64,000 nucleotides of DNA, taken from NCBI GenBank assembly GCA_025210795.1, contig JAOAQZ010000016.1, forward strand, positions 62,001 to 126,000. Reading direction: 5' to 3'. Shown here one piece after another: positions 26,308 to 34,347 of the stretch. Positions within the stretch are counted from its first letter, which is position 1. Each line of letters starts with the position of its first letter. Position numbers and translations under genes: made by a program. The notes beneath the pieces are model-generated. The model worked only from the letters and a program-made list of their open reading frames with translations, was not told where the DNA came from and made no database searches. The DNA comes from Cohaesibacter sp. Lineage in GTDB: Bacteria; Pseudomonadota; Alphaproteobacteria; Rhizobiales; Cohaesibacteraceae.

Positions 26308-27264
26308 ATGGACCAAGACATCCTGACCGATCCCGAGATCCTCGCCTTTGTCAAAGCGACCGATGCCGCCTATCCGCCGGAGGCAAATAGCGCCAGTCCG
26401 GCAGAAAACCGCACCTTTTACGACGCCATGTGCACCCGATTCAAAGCCCCAAGGCCAGAAGGGTTAAAGGTGCGCGACGCCCATATCGGCTCTGTCCCCG
26501 TGCGCTTTTACCACCCGCAAGAGAGCGCGCAAGAAGGAGCACAAGATCCGGCTGATCGCCCTTTTCTGCTTTATGCCCATGGTGGCGGCTTTGTGGTGGG
26601 GTCCCTTGACAGTCACGACGATATTTGCGCCGAGCTTTCGGCCCGTTGCAGCCTTGAATTAGTGGCGGTGGATTATCGCCTGTCGCCGGAACATGTCTAT
26701 CCCGCAGCGCTTGAGGATGTTGCCGCTGTTTGGCAGCATATGGCGCGAACAGGCCGCAGGGGCCTTGTGATGGGGGATAGCGCTGGCGCCAATCTGGTGG
26801 CCGCTTTATGCCATCGCCTTTATCGGCAATCGGCCCGTGGGCCCTTGGGGCAAGTCCTTGTCTATCCCGCATTGGCTGGCCCCAAAAGCGCTGGAAGCAT
26901 AGAATCACGCACGCTTCATGCCCATGCCCCGATGTTATCAAGCGCAGATATTGACCATTATCTTGCGCTTTATCTGGGGCCAGAGGGGATGACTGCGGGC
27001 CGCGCCAATGATCCCGAGGTTAGCCCCCTGGAGGCCGAGGATCTGTCTTTCATGCCGCAAGCGCTTATTGTCACCGCCGATATCGACCCCCTGCGCGATG
27101 ACGGGAAGCTTTATGCGCAAAGGCTTATGGATGCTGGCGTTGCCGCCACATGGCGCAATGAGCCGCAATTGGTCCATGGCTATTTGCGCGCCCGTCACAC
27201 AAGCCGCCGTGCCCGCCAAAGCTTTGAGGCCATGGTAACAGCCCTTTGCCAAATGGCGGGATAG
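26308..27264 (+). CDS. Alpha/beta hydrolase (hormone-sensitive-lipase family)
   Basis: A 318-residue alpha/beta-hydrolase-3 protein. It has the oxyanion HGGGF motif, the nucleophile motif GDSAGAN, a DIDPLRDDG acid loop and a HGYL His loop near the C-terminus, so the triad looks intact. No signal peptide is present. It follows the transporter ATPase gene by 34 nt. A role in releasing carnitine from acyl esters such as acetylcarnitine would fit the locus, but this is inference. Other short esters are equally possible. Confidence 0.82.
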   Translation: MDQDILTDPEILAFVKATDAAYPPEANSASPAENRTFYDAMCTRFKAPRPEGLKVRDAHIGSVPVRFYHPQESAQEGAQDPADRPFLLYAHGGGFVVGSLDSHDDICAELSARCSLELVAVDYRLSPEHVYPAALEDVAAVWQHMARTGRRGLVMGDSAGANLVAALCHRLYRQSARGPLGQVLVYPALAGPKSAGSIESRTLHAHAPMLSSADIDHYLALYLGPEGMTAGRANDPEVSPLEAEDLSFMPQALIVTADIDPLRDDGKLYAQRLMDAGVAATWRNEPQLVHGYLRARHTSRRARQSFEAMVTALCQMAG

Positions 27265-27369
27265 TCTCGCCACACCAATCCCCATTCAAGCCGGTTCCGC
27301 TTCCCGCTATTTGCCTGTAAGCTCCCCCAAACGCCACGCAAAAAGGCGCGAAGGCCAAGGGAGGATGAG

Positions 27370-27756
27370 ATGATAAAGGGAAGATGCGAGTGCGGCCAAG
27401 TCCGCTTTGAGGTGGCAGAGGTTCGGGAAGCCGTGACCATTTGTCATTGCAGCCAATGCAGGCGGACAAGCGGCCATCTATGGGCGGCAACGCGGGCCAA
27501 AGCCTTTGAGGATCTCACCTTTTTGCAAGATGAAGGTCTTGTCTGGTATGTCTCATCCGACTTTGCCAAACGCGGATTTTGCAAGGCCTGCGGCTCCAGC
27601 CTTTTCTACCGCATGAATGGCGAAGAGGGCGTGGGCATTGCAGCAGGCTGCCTTGAGCCCCCGACAAAGCTGCATATCGGCCAGCATATCTTTACCAAAG
27701 ACAAGGGCGATTATTACGACATTACCGGTGACGCGCCGCAGCTTGAAACCTATTAG
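27370..27756 (+). CDS. GFA / CENP-V family zinc-binding protein
   Basis: A 128-residue GFA-family protein with CECGQVRF at the N-terminus, CHCSQCRR at about 25-32 and CKACGSSLF at about 71-79. These Cys positions bind two zinc ions in the family. It is the last gene of the rightward carnitine arm, 105 nt after the hydrolase, preceded by GGGAGGATGAG. A link to formaldehyde is tempting because betaine demethylation can release it, but no activity can be assigned. It is convergent with caiD. A second relative is at 7683-8108. Confidence 0.82.
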   Translation: MIKGRCECGQVRFEVAEVREAVTICHCSQCRRTSGHLWAATRAKAFEDLTFLQDEGLVWYVSSDFAKRGFCKACGSSLFYRMNGEEGVGIAAGCLEPPTKLHIGQHIFTKDKGDYYDITGDAPQLETY

Positions 27757-27829
27757 GCGGCGTCAGAACGGCCACCGCGACATGTGAGACAAGAGAGGGA
27801 CCAAGCCCCTCCCTTCCATGCTCAGAGTA

Positions 27830-28615
27830 TTAGCGCCCTTTCCAGACCGGATCGCGCTTTTCGGCAAAGGCCTTGGCCCCTTCCAGCTGGTCCTCGCTGT
27901 TATAAAGATGGTTGACCGTGGCAAATTCCTTGCGGTTCATGCGGTGCATCAGGTCCTGAAAGCTCATGGTTTCAGCGGCGCGAGACACTTCCTTGATTGC
28001 GGCATAGACCAGCGGCGGCCCGCTTGCCAGAAGGGTGGCCAGTTTGCGCGCTTCTGCCATCAGATCAGCCGAGGGCACCACCCGATTGACCAGACCCCAG
28101 CGGGCGGCTTCTTCAGCCTCCATCACCCGACCGGTAAACAAAAGATCCATCGCCACATGATAGGGAATGCGCTTGGGCAATTTGGCGGTTGCTGCATCGG
28201 CAATGGTGCCGGAGCGGATTTCTGGCAAGGCAAAGCTGGCATGATCAGCGGCAAGGATCATATCGGCGCTCAGAGCCAGCTCAAATCCACCACCAAAGGC
28301 CAGACCATTCACCGCCGCAATCACCGGCTTGTTGAGATTGGGCAATTCCTGAAGGCCACCAAAGCCCCCTTCCCCGTAATCGGCATTGGGCGGCTCACCA
28401 TTGGCAGCGGCTTTTAAGTCCCAACCAGGGCAGAAAAAGCGCTCGCCTTCAGCGGTAAGAATAGCCACCCGAAGCTCAGGGTCATCACGAAAGTCAGCAA
28501 AAGCCTCACTCATCAGACGGCTGGTGGCCGCATCAATGGCATTGGCCTTGGGGCGATCAAGCACCAGCTCGAAAATGGCCCCGTTGCGGCTGGTGCGAAT
28601 GGGACTGTCAGTCAT
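27830..28615 (-). CDS. caiD: Carnitinyl-CoA dehydratase (enoyl-CoA hydratase family)
   Basis: A 261-residue crotonase-fold enzyme, the same length as E. coli CaiD. The C-terminus AFAEKRDPVWKGR and the block GGGFELALSADMILAADHAS match CaiD closely as I remember it. It interconverts crotonobetainyl-CoA and carnitinyl-CoA. In this locus it would feed crotonobetaine or gamma-butyrobetaine into the carnitine pathway. The start codon overlaps the stop of the upstream CoA ligase gene (ATGA), so translation is coupled. It is the last gene of the leftward arm. Confidence 0.88.
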   Translation of the reverse strand: MTDSPIRTSRNGAIFELVLDRPKANAIDAATSRLMSEAFADFRDDPELRVAILTAEGERFFCPGWDLKAAANGEPPNADYGEGGFGGLQELPNLNKPVIAAVNGLAFGGGFELALSADMILAADHASFALPEIRSGTIADAATAKLPKRIPYHVAMDLLFTGRVMEAEEAARWGLVNRVVPSADLMAEARKLATLLASGPPLVYAAIKEVSRAAETMSFQDLMHRMNRKEFATVNHLYNSEDQLEGAKAFAEKRDPVWKGR

Positions 28616-30798
28616 GACGGCTCCTTCTCTGGGTTTTTATGGCTTGGGTTTTTAAGCCGGATCAGGGCATCAGCGGCCACCGCACCCTCTCCTTGTTGTT
28701 TGACAATAAGCGGGTTCACATCAAGCTCCATCAGATCCTCCCCATGGGCCTTGGCATAATCCGCCACCGCTAAAATGGCATCGCAAGCCGCTTCAATATC
28801 GGCAAGGGGCCTGCTGCGATAGCCAGTGAGCAAATGGGCTGATTTGAGCGACAGGATAGCGGCGCGAATATCATTGCGACTTGCAGGCAGCAGCACAATG
28901 GCGCTGTCTTTGAGCAAATCCACCAGCACCCCGCCTGCCCCGATCACCAGATGAAGGCCAAATTGCGCGTCGCGATTAACGCCGACAATCAGCTCGGCCA
29001 CACCGCCGCGCACCATGGTCTCAATCATGAAATTCTCACCCAGATGGGCCATGCCATCAAAGGCACGTGCAAGGGCTGTGTCATCAGAGATATTGATCAC
29101 CACGCCGCCCACATCGCTTTTATGGGCAAGGTCGCTACTCACGACTTTGAGCACCACCGGATAGCCAAGCGCTTGGGCGGCTGCAAGGGCCTCATAGCGG
29201 CTTCCTACCAAGCGGCGGGACGGGACCACAAGGCCATGCTGCTCAAGCGCGCCTTTGGCCTTGTCTTCATCCAGCATAAGCGGCGGGTGGGAGACATCAG
29301 AGAGGGGCGCATTAGAGAGACCGGTCTCTTGCTCCTCTTCCTCCTGCGACATTGCGCCTGCGCGCGGCAGCAACAGGCGCGGCGGCAGCGCCTTCTCCCA
29401 GCTTTGATGGATAAAGGCCGCCGCCTCAATGGCATCATAAGCCTCGTCAATGCCAGCAAAGGGAACAATGGCGCGGCGGGGCAGTTCCTCGGCCCGCTCT
29501 TCGGGCAGATTTTCGGGCAATGTGGCCAGCACAGCGGCCTTGCCGCCGGTCAAGCGGGCGGCTGCCACCAGCCCGTCCAATGCAGCCTGCCAGTCTTCAT
29601 CGCGGCAGCGATCAAGGCGGGGGAAATCAAGCACAAGGAGCGAGAGATCAAAGCCGCAGCCCATCATGGCGGCAAAGGTGTTGGTGCAGGCCTCTTCATT
29701 GCCCCAGATAAAGGTGTGATAGTCGAGCGGATTGGCAACGCTCACCAGCTCGGACAAGGTTGCCTTGATGCGATCATGCTCGGCCCTTTCAAGCGGGCGG
29801 AACACAACTGCCCGCCCTTCTGCATGGTCTGCCATCAGGCTGGCCTCGCCGCCGGAGCAGCTCATGGAGCAAATGGAGGTGCCAGCCAGGGGCCCGTGAA
29901 TATGCAAAAGCTTCAGCGCTTCAAGGAAAGAGGGAAGACTGGCAAGGCGCGCCACTCCAAGACGGGCAAAAAACTGGTCGGCCAGATCATCCGCCCCCGC
30001 AAGCGAGGCGGTATGGGACAAGGCCAGCGCCCGCGCCACATCCGAGCGGCCCATTTTCAAGACCACAACGGGGATGTTCTTCTCCCGCGCTTTGGCGGCC
30101 ATAGCCTCGAATTTGGCAAGATCATCAATGCCTTCAATATGAAGGCCAAGGGCGGTGACGCGCGGATCATCCAAAACCGACAAAGCCAGATCCGACAGGC
30201 CCGTTTGCGCCTGATTGCCAACCGCCATCATATAGGCAAGCGGCAGACCGCGCCTTTGCATGGTCATATTGATCGCCATATTGGAAGACTGGGTCAGAAT
30301 GGCAACGCCCTTGTCCGCCGCCTTGCCCCCATGCTGGTCGGGCCAGAGCAAGGCCCCGTCAAGATAATTGATCAGGCCATAGCAATTGGGGCCAAGAATG
30401 GGCATTTCTCCGGCAGCTTCGATCAATTGGCGCTGAAGGTCCGCCCCCTCTCCCGTTTCATGATCGGCCTCGCGAAAGCCCGAAGCATAACAAACAGCGC
30501 CGCCCGCCCCGCTTCGGGCCAGCTCATGCACAATCTCGATGGTGGCATGACGATTGACCCCGATAAAAGTAGCATCGGGAGGCGAGGGCAGATCGTCGAG
30601 CGACGCGAAACAGCGATGGCCCTCAATCTCGCTTTGCCGCGGATGCACCGGCCAGATCTTGCCCTCATAACCCATGCGCTTGCATTGGCGCACGGCTTCG
30701 CGGGCTTCACGCCCTCCCACAAAGGCGATGGTTTGCGGCCGCAAAACCCGATCCAGCCGGGCTTGATGCTGCGCGCAGACTTGCCCCATTTGCGTCAT
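28612..30798 (-). CDS. ADP-forming acyl-CoA synthetase (acetate-CoA ligase family)
   Basis: A 728-residue protein of the ADP-forming acyl-CoA synthetase family. It has an N-terminal CoA-binding domain (IAFVGGREAREAVRQCKRMG), a succinyl-CoA-ligase-like middle and a C-terminal ATP-grasp domain (YPVVLKVVSSDLAHKSDVGG). The phosphohistidine-loop region is near CSGGEASLMADHAEG. I place the start at ATG 30796-30798, preceded by a GGGAGGG tract; longer starts would run into the acyl-CoA dehydrogenase gene. It probably activates gamma-butyrobetaine, crotonobetaine or carnitine to the CoA ester. E. coli uses CaiC (AMP-forming) and CaiB for that. Confidence 0.85.
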   Translation of the reverse strand: MTQMGQVCAQHQARLDRVLRPQTIAFVGGREAREAVRQCKRMGYEGKIWPVHPRQSEIEGHRCFASLDDLPSPPDATFIGVNRHATIEIVHELARSGAGGAVCYASGFREADHETGEGADLQRQLIEAAGEMPILGPNCYGLINYLDGALLWPDQHGGKAADKGVAILTQSSNMAINMTMQRRGLPLAYMMAVGNQAQTGLSDLALSVLDDPRVTALGLHIEGIDDLAKFEAMAAKAREKNIPVVVLKMGRSDVARALALSHTASLAGADDLADQFFARLGVARLASLPSFLEALKLLHIHGPLAGTSICSMSCSGGEASLMADHAEGRAVVFRPLERAEHDRIKATLSELVSVANPLDYHTFIWGNEEACTNTFAAMMGCGFDLSLLVLDFPRLDRCRDEDWQAALDGLVAAARLTGGKAAVLATLPENLPEERAEELPRRAIVPFAGIDEAYDAIEAAAFIHQSWEKALPPRLLLPRAGAMSQEEEEQETGLSNAPLSDVSHPPLMLDEDKAKGALEQHGLVVPSRRLVGSRYEALAAAQALGYPVVLKVVSSDLAHKSDVGGVVINISDDTALARAFDGMAHLGENFMIETMVRGGVAELIVGVNRDAQFGLHLVIGAGGVLVDLLKDSAIVLLPASRNDIRAAILSLKSAHLLTGYRSRPLADIEAACDAILAVADYAKAHGEDLMELDVNPLIVKQQGEGAVAADALIRLKNPSHKNPEKEPS

Positions 30799-30862
30799 CC
30801 CAAAGCCCTCCCCTTCCCTTTGCTTGTCTGGTTCAGATTGCGGCCAGCGCCCCTCATTTCCG

Positions 30863-32023
30863 TCACGCACCAAGGGGCCGCAGCAGATCGCGCCCAATAA
30901 TATGGCGCTGGATTTCCGAGGTGCCGTCCCAGATGCGCTCCACCCGTGCATCGCGCCAGAAGCGCTCGAGCGGGAAATCATCCATCAAACCCATGCCGCC
31001 ATAAATCTGGATGGCTTCATCGGTTGCGCGGGCCAGCATTTCGCTTGAATAGAGTTTGGCCGAAGAAATTTCGCGGTTGGCATCCAGCCCCTGATCAAGC
31101 CGCCAAGCCGCTGCCAGCGTTAAGAAATCGGCTGCATCAATCTCGGTGATCATGTCGGCAAGCTTGAAGGACACCCCTTGGAATTTGCCAATCGGCTGGC
31201 CAAACTGCTTGCGCTCGGCCGCGTAACCAAGGGCCAGATCAAAGACCCGCCGCGCCCGACCCACACACATGGCCGCAACGGTAACGCGGGTGGCGTAAAG
31301 CCATTCATTCATTACGGCAAAGCCGCCATCCACCTCGCCCAGAACCTGCGCATCCGGCAGGCGGCATTCATCAAAGGCAAGGCTATAATTGAGATAGCCC
31401 TTATGGGAGACAGAGTTGTAACCGGGCAGCACGTCAAAGCCCGGTGTGCCCCGGTCCACCAGAAAAGTAGTGATCTTTTTCTTTGGCCCGCGCGGGGTGT
31501 TTTCCTCGCCCGTTGCCACAAAGACGATGAAGAAATCGGCATGTTCGGCACCGGAGATAAAATGCTTGGTGCCGTTGATCACCCAGTCGCCGCCATCGCG
31601 GCGGGCGGTGCATTTCATGCCGCGCACATCCGAGCCGGCATCAGGCTCTGTCATGGCAAGGGCATCCATTTTCTCGCCCCTTACCGCAGGCAACAAATAG
31701 CGCTCGCGCTGATCACCGGTGCAGGCCATCAGAATATTTTGCGGACGGCCCCAAAAATGGTTGAGCGCCATGGATGTGCGGCCAAGCTCGCGCTCCAAAA
31801 GCGCCAGATCCACATGGCCAAGGCCGCCGCCGCCAACATCCAGCGGAAAATTGGGCGCATAAAAGCCCAGATCCAGCACCTTTTGCTTGATCTCGTTGCC
31901 AAGCTCAAGCGGCAGCGTGCCGTCTCTCTCCACTTCATTTTCCAAGGGATAGAGCTCGTTTTCGACAAAGGATCGTACGGTTTCAACGATCATGTTCTGC
32001 TCTTGCGTCAGCCCAAAATCCAT
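30863..32023 (-). CDS. Acyl-CoA dehydrogenase, probable gamma-butyrobetainyl-CoA dehydrogenase
   Basis: A 386-residue flavoprotein dehydrogenase with AMTEPDAGSDVRG (FAD region) and the C-terminal block QIYGGMGLMDDFPLERFWRD. The position of the catalytic Glu of medium-chain acyl-CoA dehydrogenase (TEYP in GGNGFNTEYP) is Asp here (DDFP). Next to CaiD and a CoA ligase it probably converts gamma-butyrobetainyl-CoA to crotonobetainyl-CoA. It is the first gene of the leftward arm, 64 nt before the ligase, and is divergent from the second GlxA-type regulator. Confidence 0.85.
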   Translation of the reverse strand: MDFGLTQEQNMIVETVRSFVENELYPLENEVERDGTLPLELGNEIKQKVLDLGFYAPNFPLDVGGGGLGHVDLALLERELGRTSMALNHFWGRPQNILMACTGDQRERYLLPAVRGEKMDALAMTEPDAGSDVRGMKCTARRDGGDWVINGTKHFISGAEHADFFIVFVATGEENTPRGPKKKITTFLVDRGTPGFDVLPGYNSVSHKGYLNYSLAFDECRLPDAQVLGEVDGGFAVMNEWLYATRVTVAAMCVGRARRVFDLALGYAAERKQFGQPIGKFQGVSFKLADMITEIDAADFLTLAAAWRLDQGLDANREISSAKLYSSEMLARATDEAIQIYGGMGLMDDFPLERFWRDARVERIWDGTSEIQRHIIGRDLLRPLGA

Positions 32024-32183
32024 GACGGTGCTCCATAAATGCCTGAAACTGGCCGCTTTGGGCCATTGTCAATTGAAAATCCGCAAAGAAGAAGGAAGGG
32101 CAGGCAAGCAGAGCCTTGGAGCAAAGAAGCAAGAAAACCGCTTTTTACTCAAGGCATGAGGAAACGGCCTGTCTGCCCTCTCG

Positions 32184-32224
32184 TCAAACCATCACGGTTT
32201 GATGAAGCTATCGACAAATTGTCG
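32184..32224. promoter_or_regulatory. Two inverted repeats in the divergent promoter of the leftward arm
   Basis: TCAAACC-ATCAC-GGTTTGA (32184-32202) and CGACAA-A-TTGTCG (32212-32224) lie in the 258-bp gap between the acyl-CoA dehydrogenase gene and the GlxA-type regulator gene. Both are perfect dyads. They are the best operator candidates for that regulator. AraC proteins usually prefer direct repeats, so one or both may bind another protein. Confidence 0.45.
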
Positions 32225-32281
32225 CAGTTAATGTATATAATTCGACACAAATCAAACATTTTTCGCCAAATTGAGGCCTGT

Positions 32282-33244
32282 GTGACGCATTTTTCCTTTC
32301 TGTTGTTTGATCAATTCAGCAATCTGTGCCTTGCCAATGCCATTGAGCCCTTGCGCGCGGCCAATATGAAAGCGGGCAAAATGCTATATGACTGGAGCCT
32401 GATCAGCCCCGATGGCGAGCCGGTTTTCAGCTCAAGCACCATGGAGATCAAAGCGGGGCACGCATTGGGGGATCTTGCCGATGCACCGCAGGGCAGCGCA
32501 CTGGTGCCCGATATCCTCTTCACCATGCCCTCTTACCATTATCGCAGCCATGGCCAGCCAGACATTCTGGCGCAATTGCGCAAGCTTGCCAAACGCGGGG
32601 TGACCTTGGGCGGGCTTGATTGCGGCAGCCATATGCTGGCAAAGGCGGGGCTTTTAGATGGTTATCGCGCCACCATCCACTGGGAAGAGGTGGGCCTGTT
32701 TGAAGAGCGCTTTCTGGATGTGGAAGTCACCACTGACCGGTTTGTGATTGATCGCAACCGCATCACCGCAGGGGGCGGCACCACCACTCTTGATCTGATG
32801 CTAGAGCTCATCCGCCGTGATCACGGGGAGAGTTTGGCCAATGAGGTGGCAGGCGTTTTTGTCTATGATCATGAGCGCCCGCCAAGTGATGCCCAATGGA
32901 TGACGCCCGCCGGCATTCTTGCGCGGCGTAATCCAGCCATTGCCAAGGTCCTCACCCTTATGATCGACACGCTGGAAGCGCCTTTGCCCATGGGCGAGAT
33001 TGCCAGTCGCACAGGGATGAGCCAGCGGGGGCTTGAGCGGCTGTTTCAGGCCGTGCTCTCCACCACTCCGCGCAAATATTACCAGCATTTGCGCCTGTCC
33101 AAGGCGCGGTCCCTCCTCATGGAAAGCCGCCTTACTGTTGAGGAAATTGCCGTGCGCTCCGGCTATCGCACCGCCATTGCCTTTACTCGCGCTTTTAAGG
33201 GCGAATTTGGCATCCAACCCAGTCGCCTGCGCAAAATGCGTTAG
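32282..33244 (+). CDS. GlxA-type (DJ-1/PfpI + AraC HTH) regulator, second CdhR-like paralogue
   Basis: About 320 residues. It has an N-terminal DJ-1/PfpI-like domain (FLLFDQFSNLCLANAIEPLR, GGLDCGSHMLAKAGLLDGYR) and a C-terminal AraC domain ending FTRAFKGEFGIQPSRLRKMR. It has the same layout as the regulator at 17186-18142 and several shared blocks. GTG at 32282, with GAGG upstream, gives an N-terminus matching the paralogue; earlier in-frame starts add about 80 residues of unlikely sequence. It is divergent from the acyl-CoA dehydrogenase gene, so it probably controls the leftward arm. Confidence 0.85.
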   Translation: MTHFSFLLFDQFSNLCLANAIEPLRAANMKAGKMLYDWSLISPDGEPVFSSSTMEIKAGHALGDLADAPQGSALVPDILFTMPSYHYRSHGQPDILAQLRKLAKRGVTLGGLDCGSHMLAKAGLLDGYRATIHWEEVGLFEERFLDVEVTTDRFVIDRNRITAGGGTTTLDLMLELIRRDHGESLANEVAGVFVYDHERPPSDAQWMTPAGILARRNPAIAKVLTLMIDTLEAPLPMGEIASRTGMSQRGLERLFQAVLSTTPRKYYQHLRLSKARSLLMESRLTVEEIAVRSGYRTAIAFTRAFKGEFGIQPSRLRKMR

Positions 33245-33318
33245 GTTTCAAAGACAAAACAGGCCCGAACCACTCTCATGATCCGGACCCGAATTTTTCC
33301 AACATTTTGCAAAAGGCC

Positions 33319-34347
33319 TTACTTTCCGGCCATGATCAACCGGTAGCGGATCTGGTCAAAGATCACGGCAAGGATGAGCAATACGCCCAGCAGAACCATT
33401 TGCATGTAAGAGCTGATTTGCGCCAGATTCATGCCATTTTGCACCAGAACAATGAAAAAGGCCCCCAGCACCACATTCTGCACCCGCCCGATGCCACCGC
33501 TCAAAGACACACCGGCAATGACGCAGGCCGCGATGGATTCAAGCGCAATGGTGCCCCCAAGATTGGCCTCGCCCGATTCCACCCGTGCGGTCAAAAGCAA
33601 ACCGGCAAGAGAGGCAAGGGCGGCGCAAATGACATAGGCCATCAGCAAGGTGCGGCGGGTGGGAATGGCCGATAGATGCGCGGCCTTGATATTGCCCCCC
33701 ACGGCATAAACCCGCGTGCCGAGCCGCGTATGGGCCATAAAGAGCCACATGGCGAGGATGCAGACAAGAGCAATCAGCACCGGAACCGGCATGCCCATGA
33801 TACGGCCAAAGCCGAACAGATCGGCAAATTCAAACGGCAGATCCGAGACCGGCACCCCGCCGGTCAAAAACAGCGCAAGGCCGCCCCCAACCGAAGATAC
33901 GCCAAGGGTCATCATAAAAGGCGAGACCTTGAAATAGGCAATGCCCACGCCATTGACGAGACCGATCAGCAACGCCGCACCAAAGCCGCACAGGATGCCA
34001 AGCAAAATGGCCAGCCAGATCATATCGGGCAGAAAGGCGGCAAAGCTGACCATTGCCATGGCCGAGACCACAGAGGTGAGCGCAATCGCCGTGCCGACCG
34101 AAAGGTCAAAGCCGCCAGAGATGAGCACCAGCATCTGCCCCAGCGAGACCAGAACCAGATAGACCGACTGGCGCGCCACATTGATAATATTCTGCCCTGT
34201 CATGAATTTTGAGGACAAAAGAGAGAAGACAATCAGCGCTGCGGCCAGAAAGAAAGGCAGCACGCCAACCCTGACGAAGAGCTTTGAAAGGCTATCGAGA
34301 AAGGGATTGCCATCAGGTTTTGCCTTAGCTGTTTGTGTGGTCGACAT
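33319..34347 (-). CDS. ABC transporter permease, RbsC type
   Basis: A 342-residue inner-membrane permease of the ribose/xylose (BPD_transp_2) class with eight to ten hydrophobic segments. Typical blocks are GGFDLSVGTAIALTSV and GLVNGVGIAYFKVSPFMMTLG. The start at ATG 34345-34347 has GGAG 8 nt upstream; it lies inside the 3' end of the ATPase gene, so the two overlap by 23 nt and are translationally coupled. With the ATPase and the TorT-like binding protein it forms a complete importer at the end of the pxp operon. Confidence 0.9.
   Translation of the reverse strand: MSTTQTAKAKPDGNPFLDSLSKLFVRVGVLPFFLAAALIVFSLLSSKFMTGQNIINVARQSVYLVLVSLGQMLVLISGGFDLSVGTAIALTSVVSAMAMVSFAAFLPDMIWLAILLGILCGFGAALLIGLVNGVGIAYFKVSPFMMTLGVSSVGGGLALFLTGGVPVSDLPFEFADLFGFGRIMGMPVPVLIALVCILAMWLFMAHTRLGTRVYAVGGNIKAAHLSAIPTRRTLLMAYVICAALASLAGLLLTARVESGEANLGGTIALESIAACVIAGVSLSGGIGRVQNVVLGAFFIVLVQNGMNLAQISSYMQMVLLGVLLILAVIFDQIRYRLIMAGK

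Noticed and set aside
27757..27829. Terminator between the GFA gene and caiD
   Set aside because: GGGA...TCCC pairing is short and lacks a U run, so I did not call it.
28951..30900. A 649-codon open frame on the plus strand
   Set aside because: It lies opposite the ADP-forming CoA ligase gene. Its composition is that of an antisense shadow (many His, Gln, Gly and Lys, no domain), with no ribosome-binding site.
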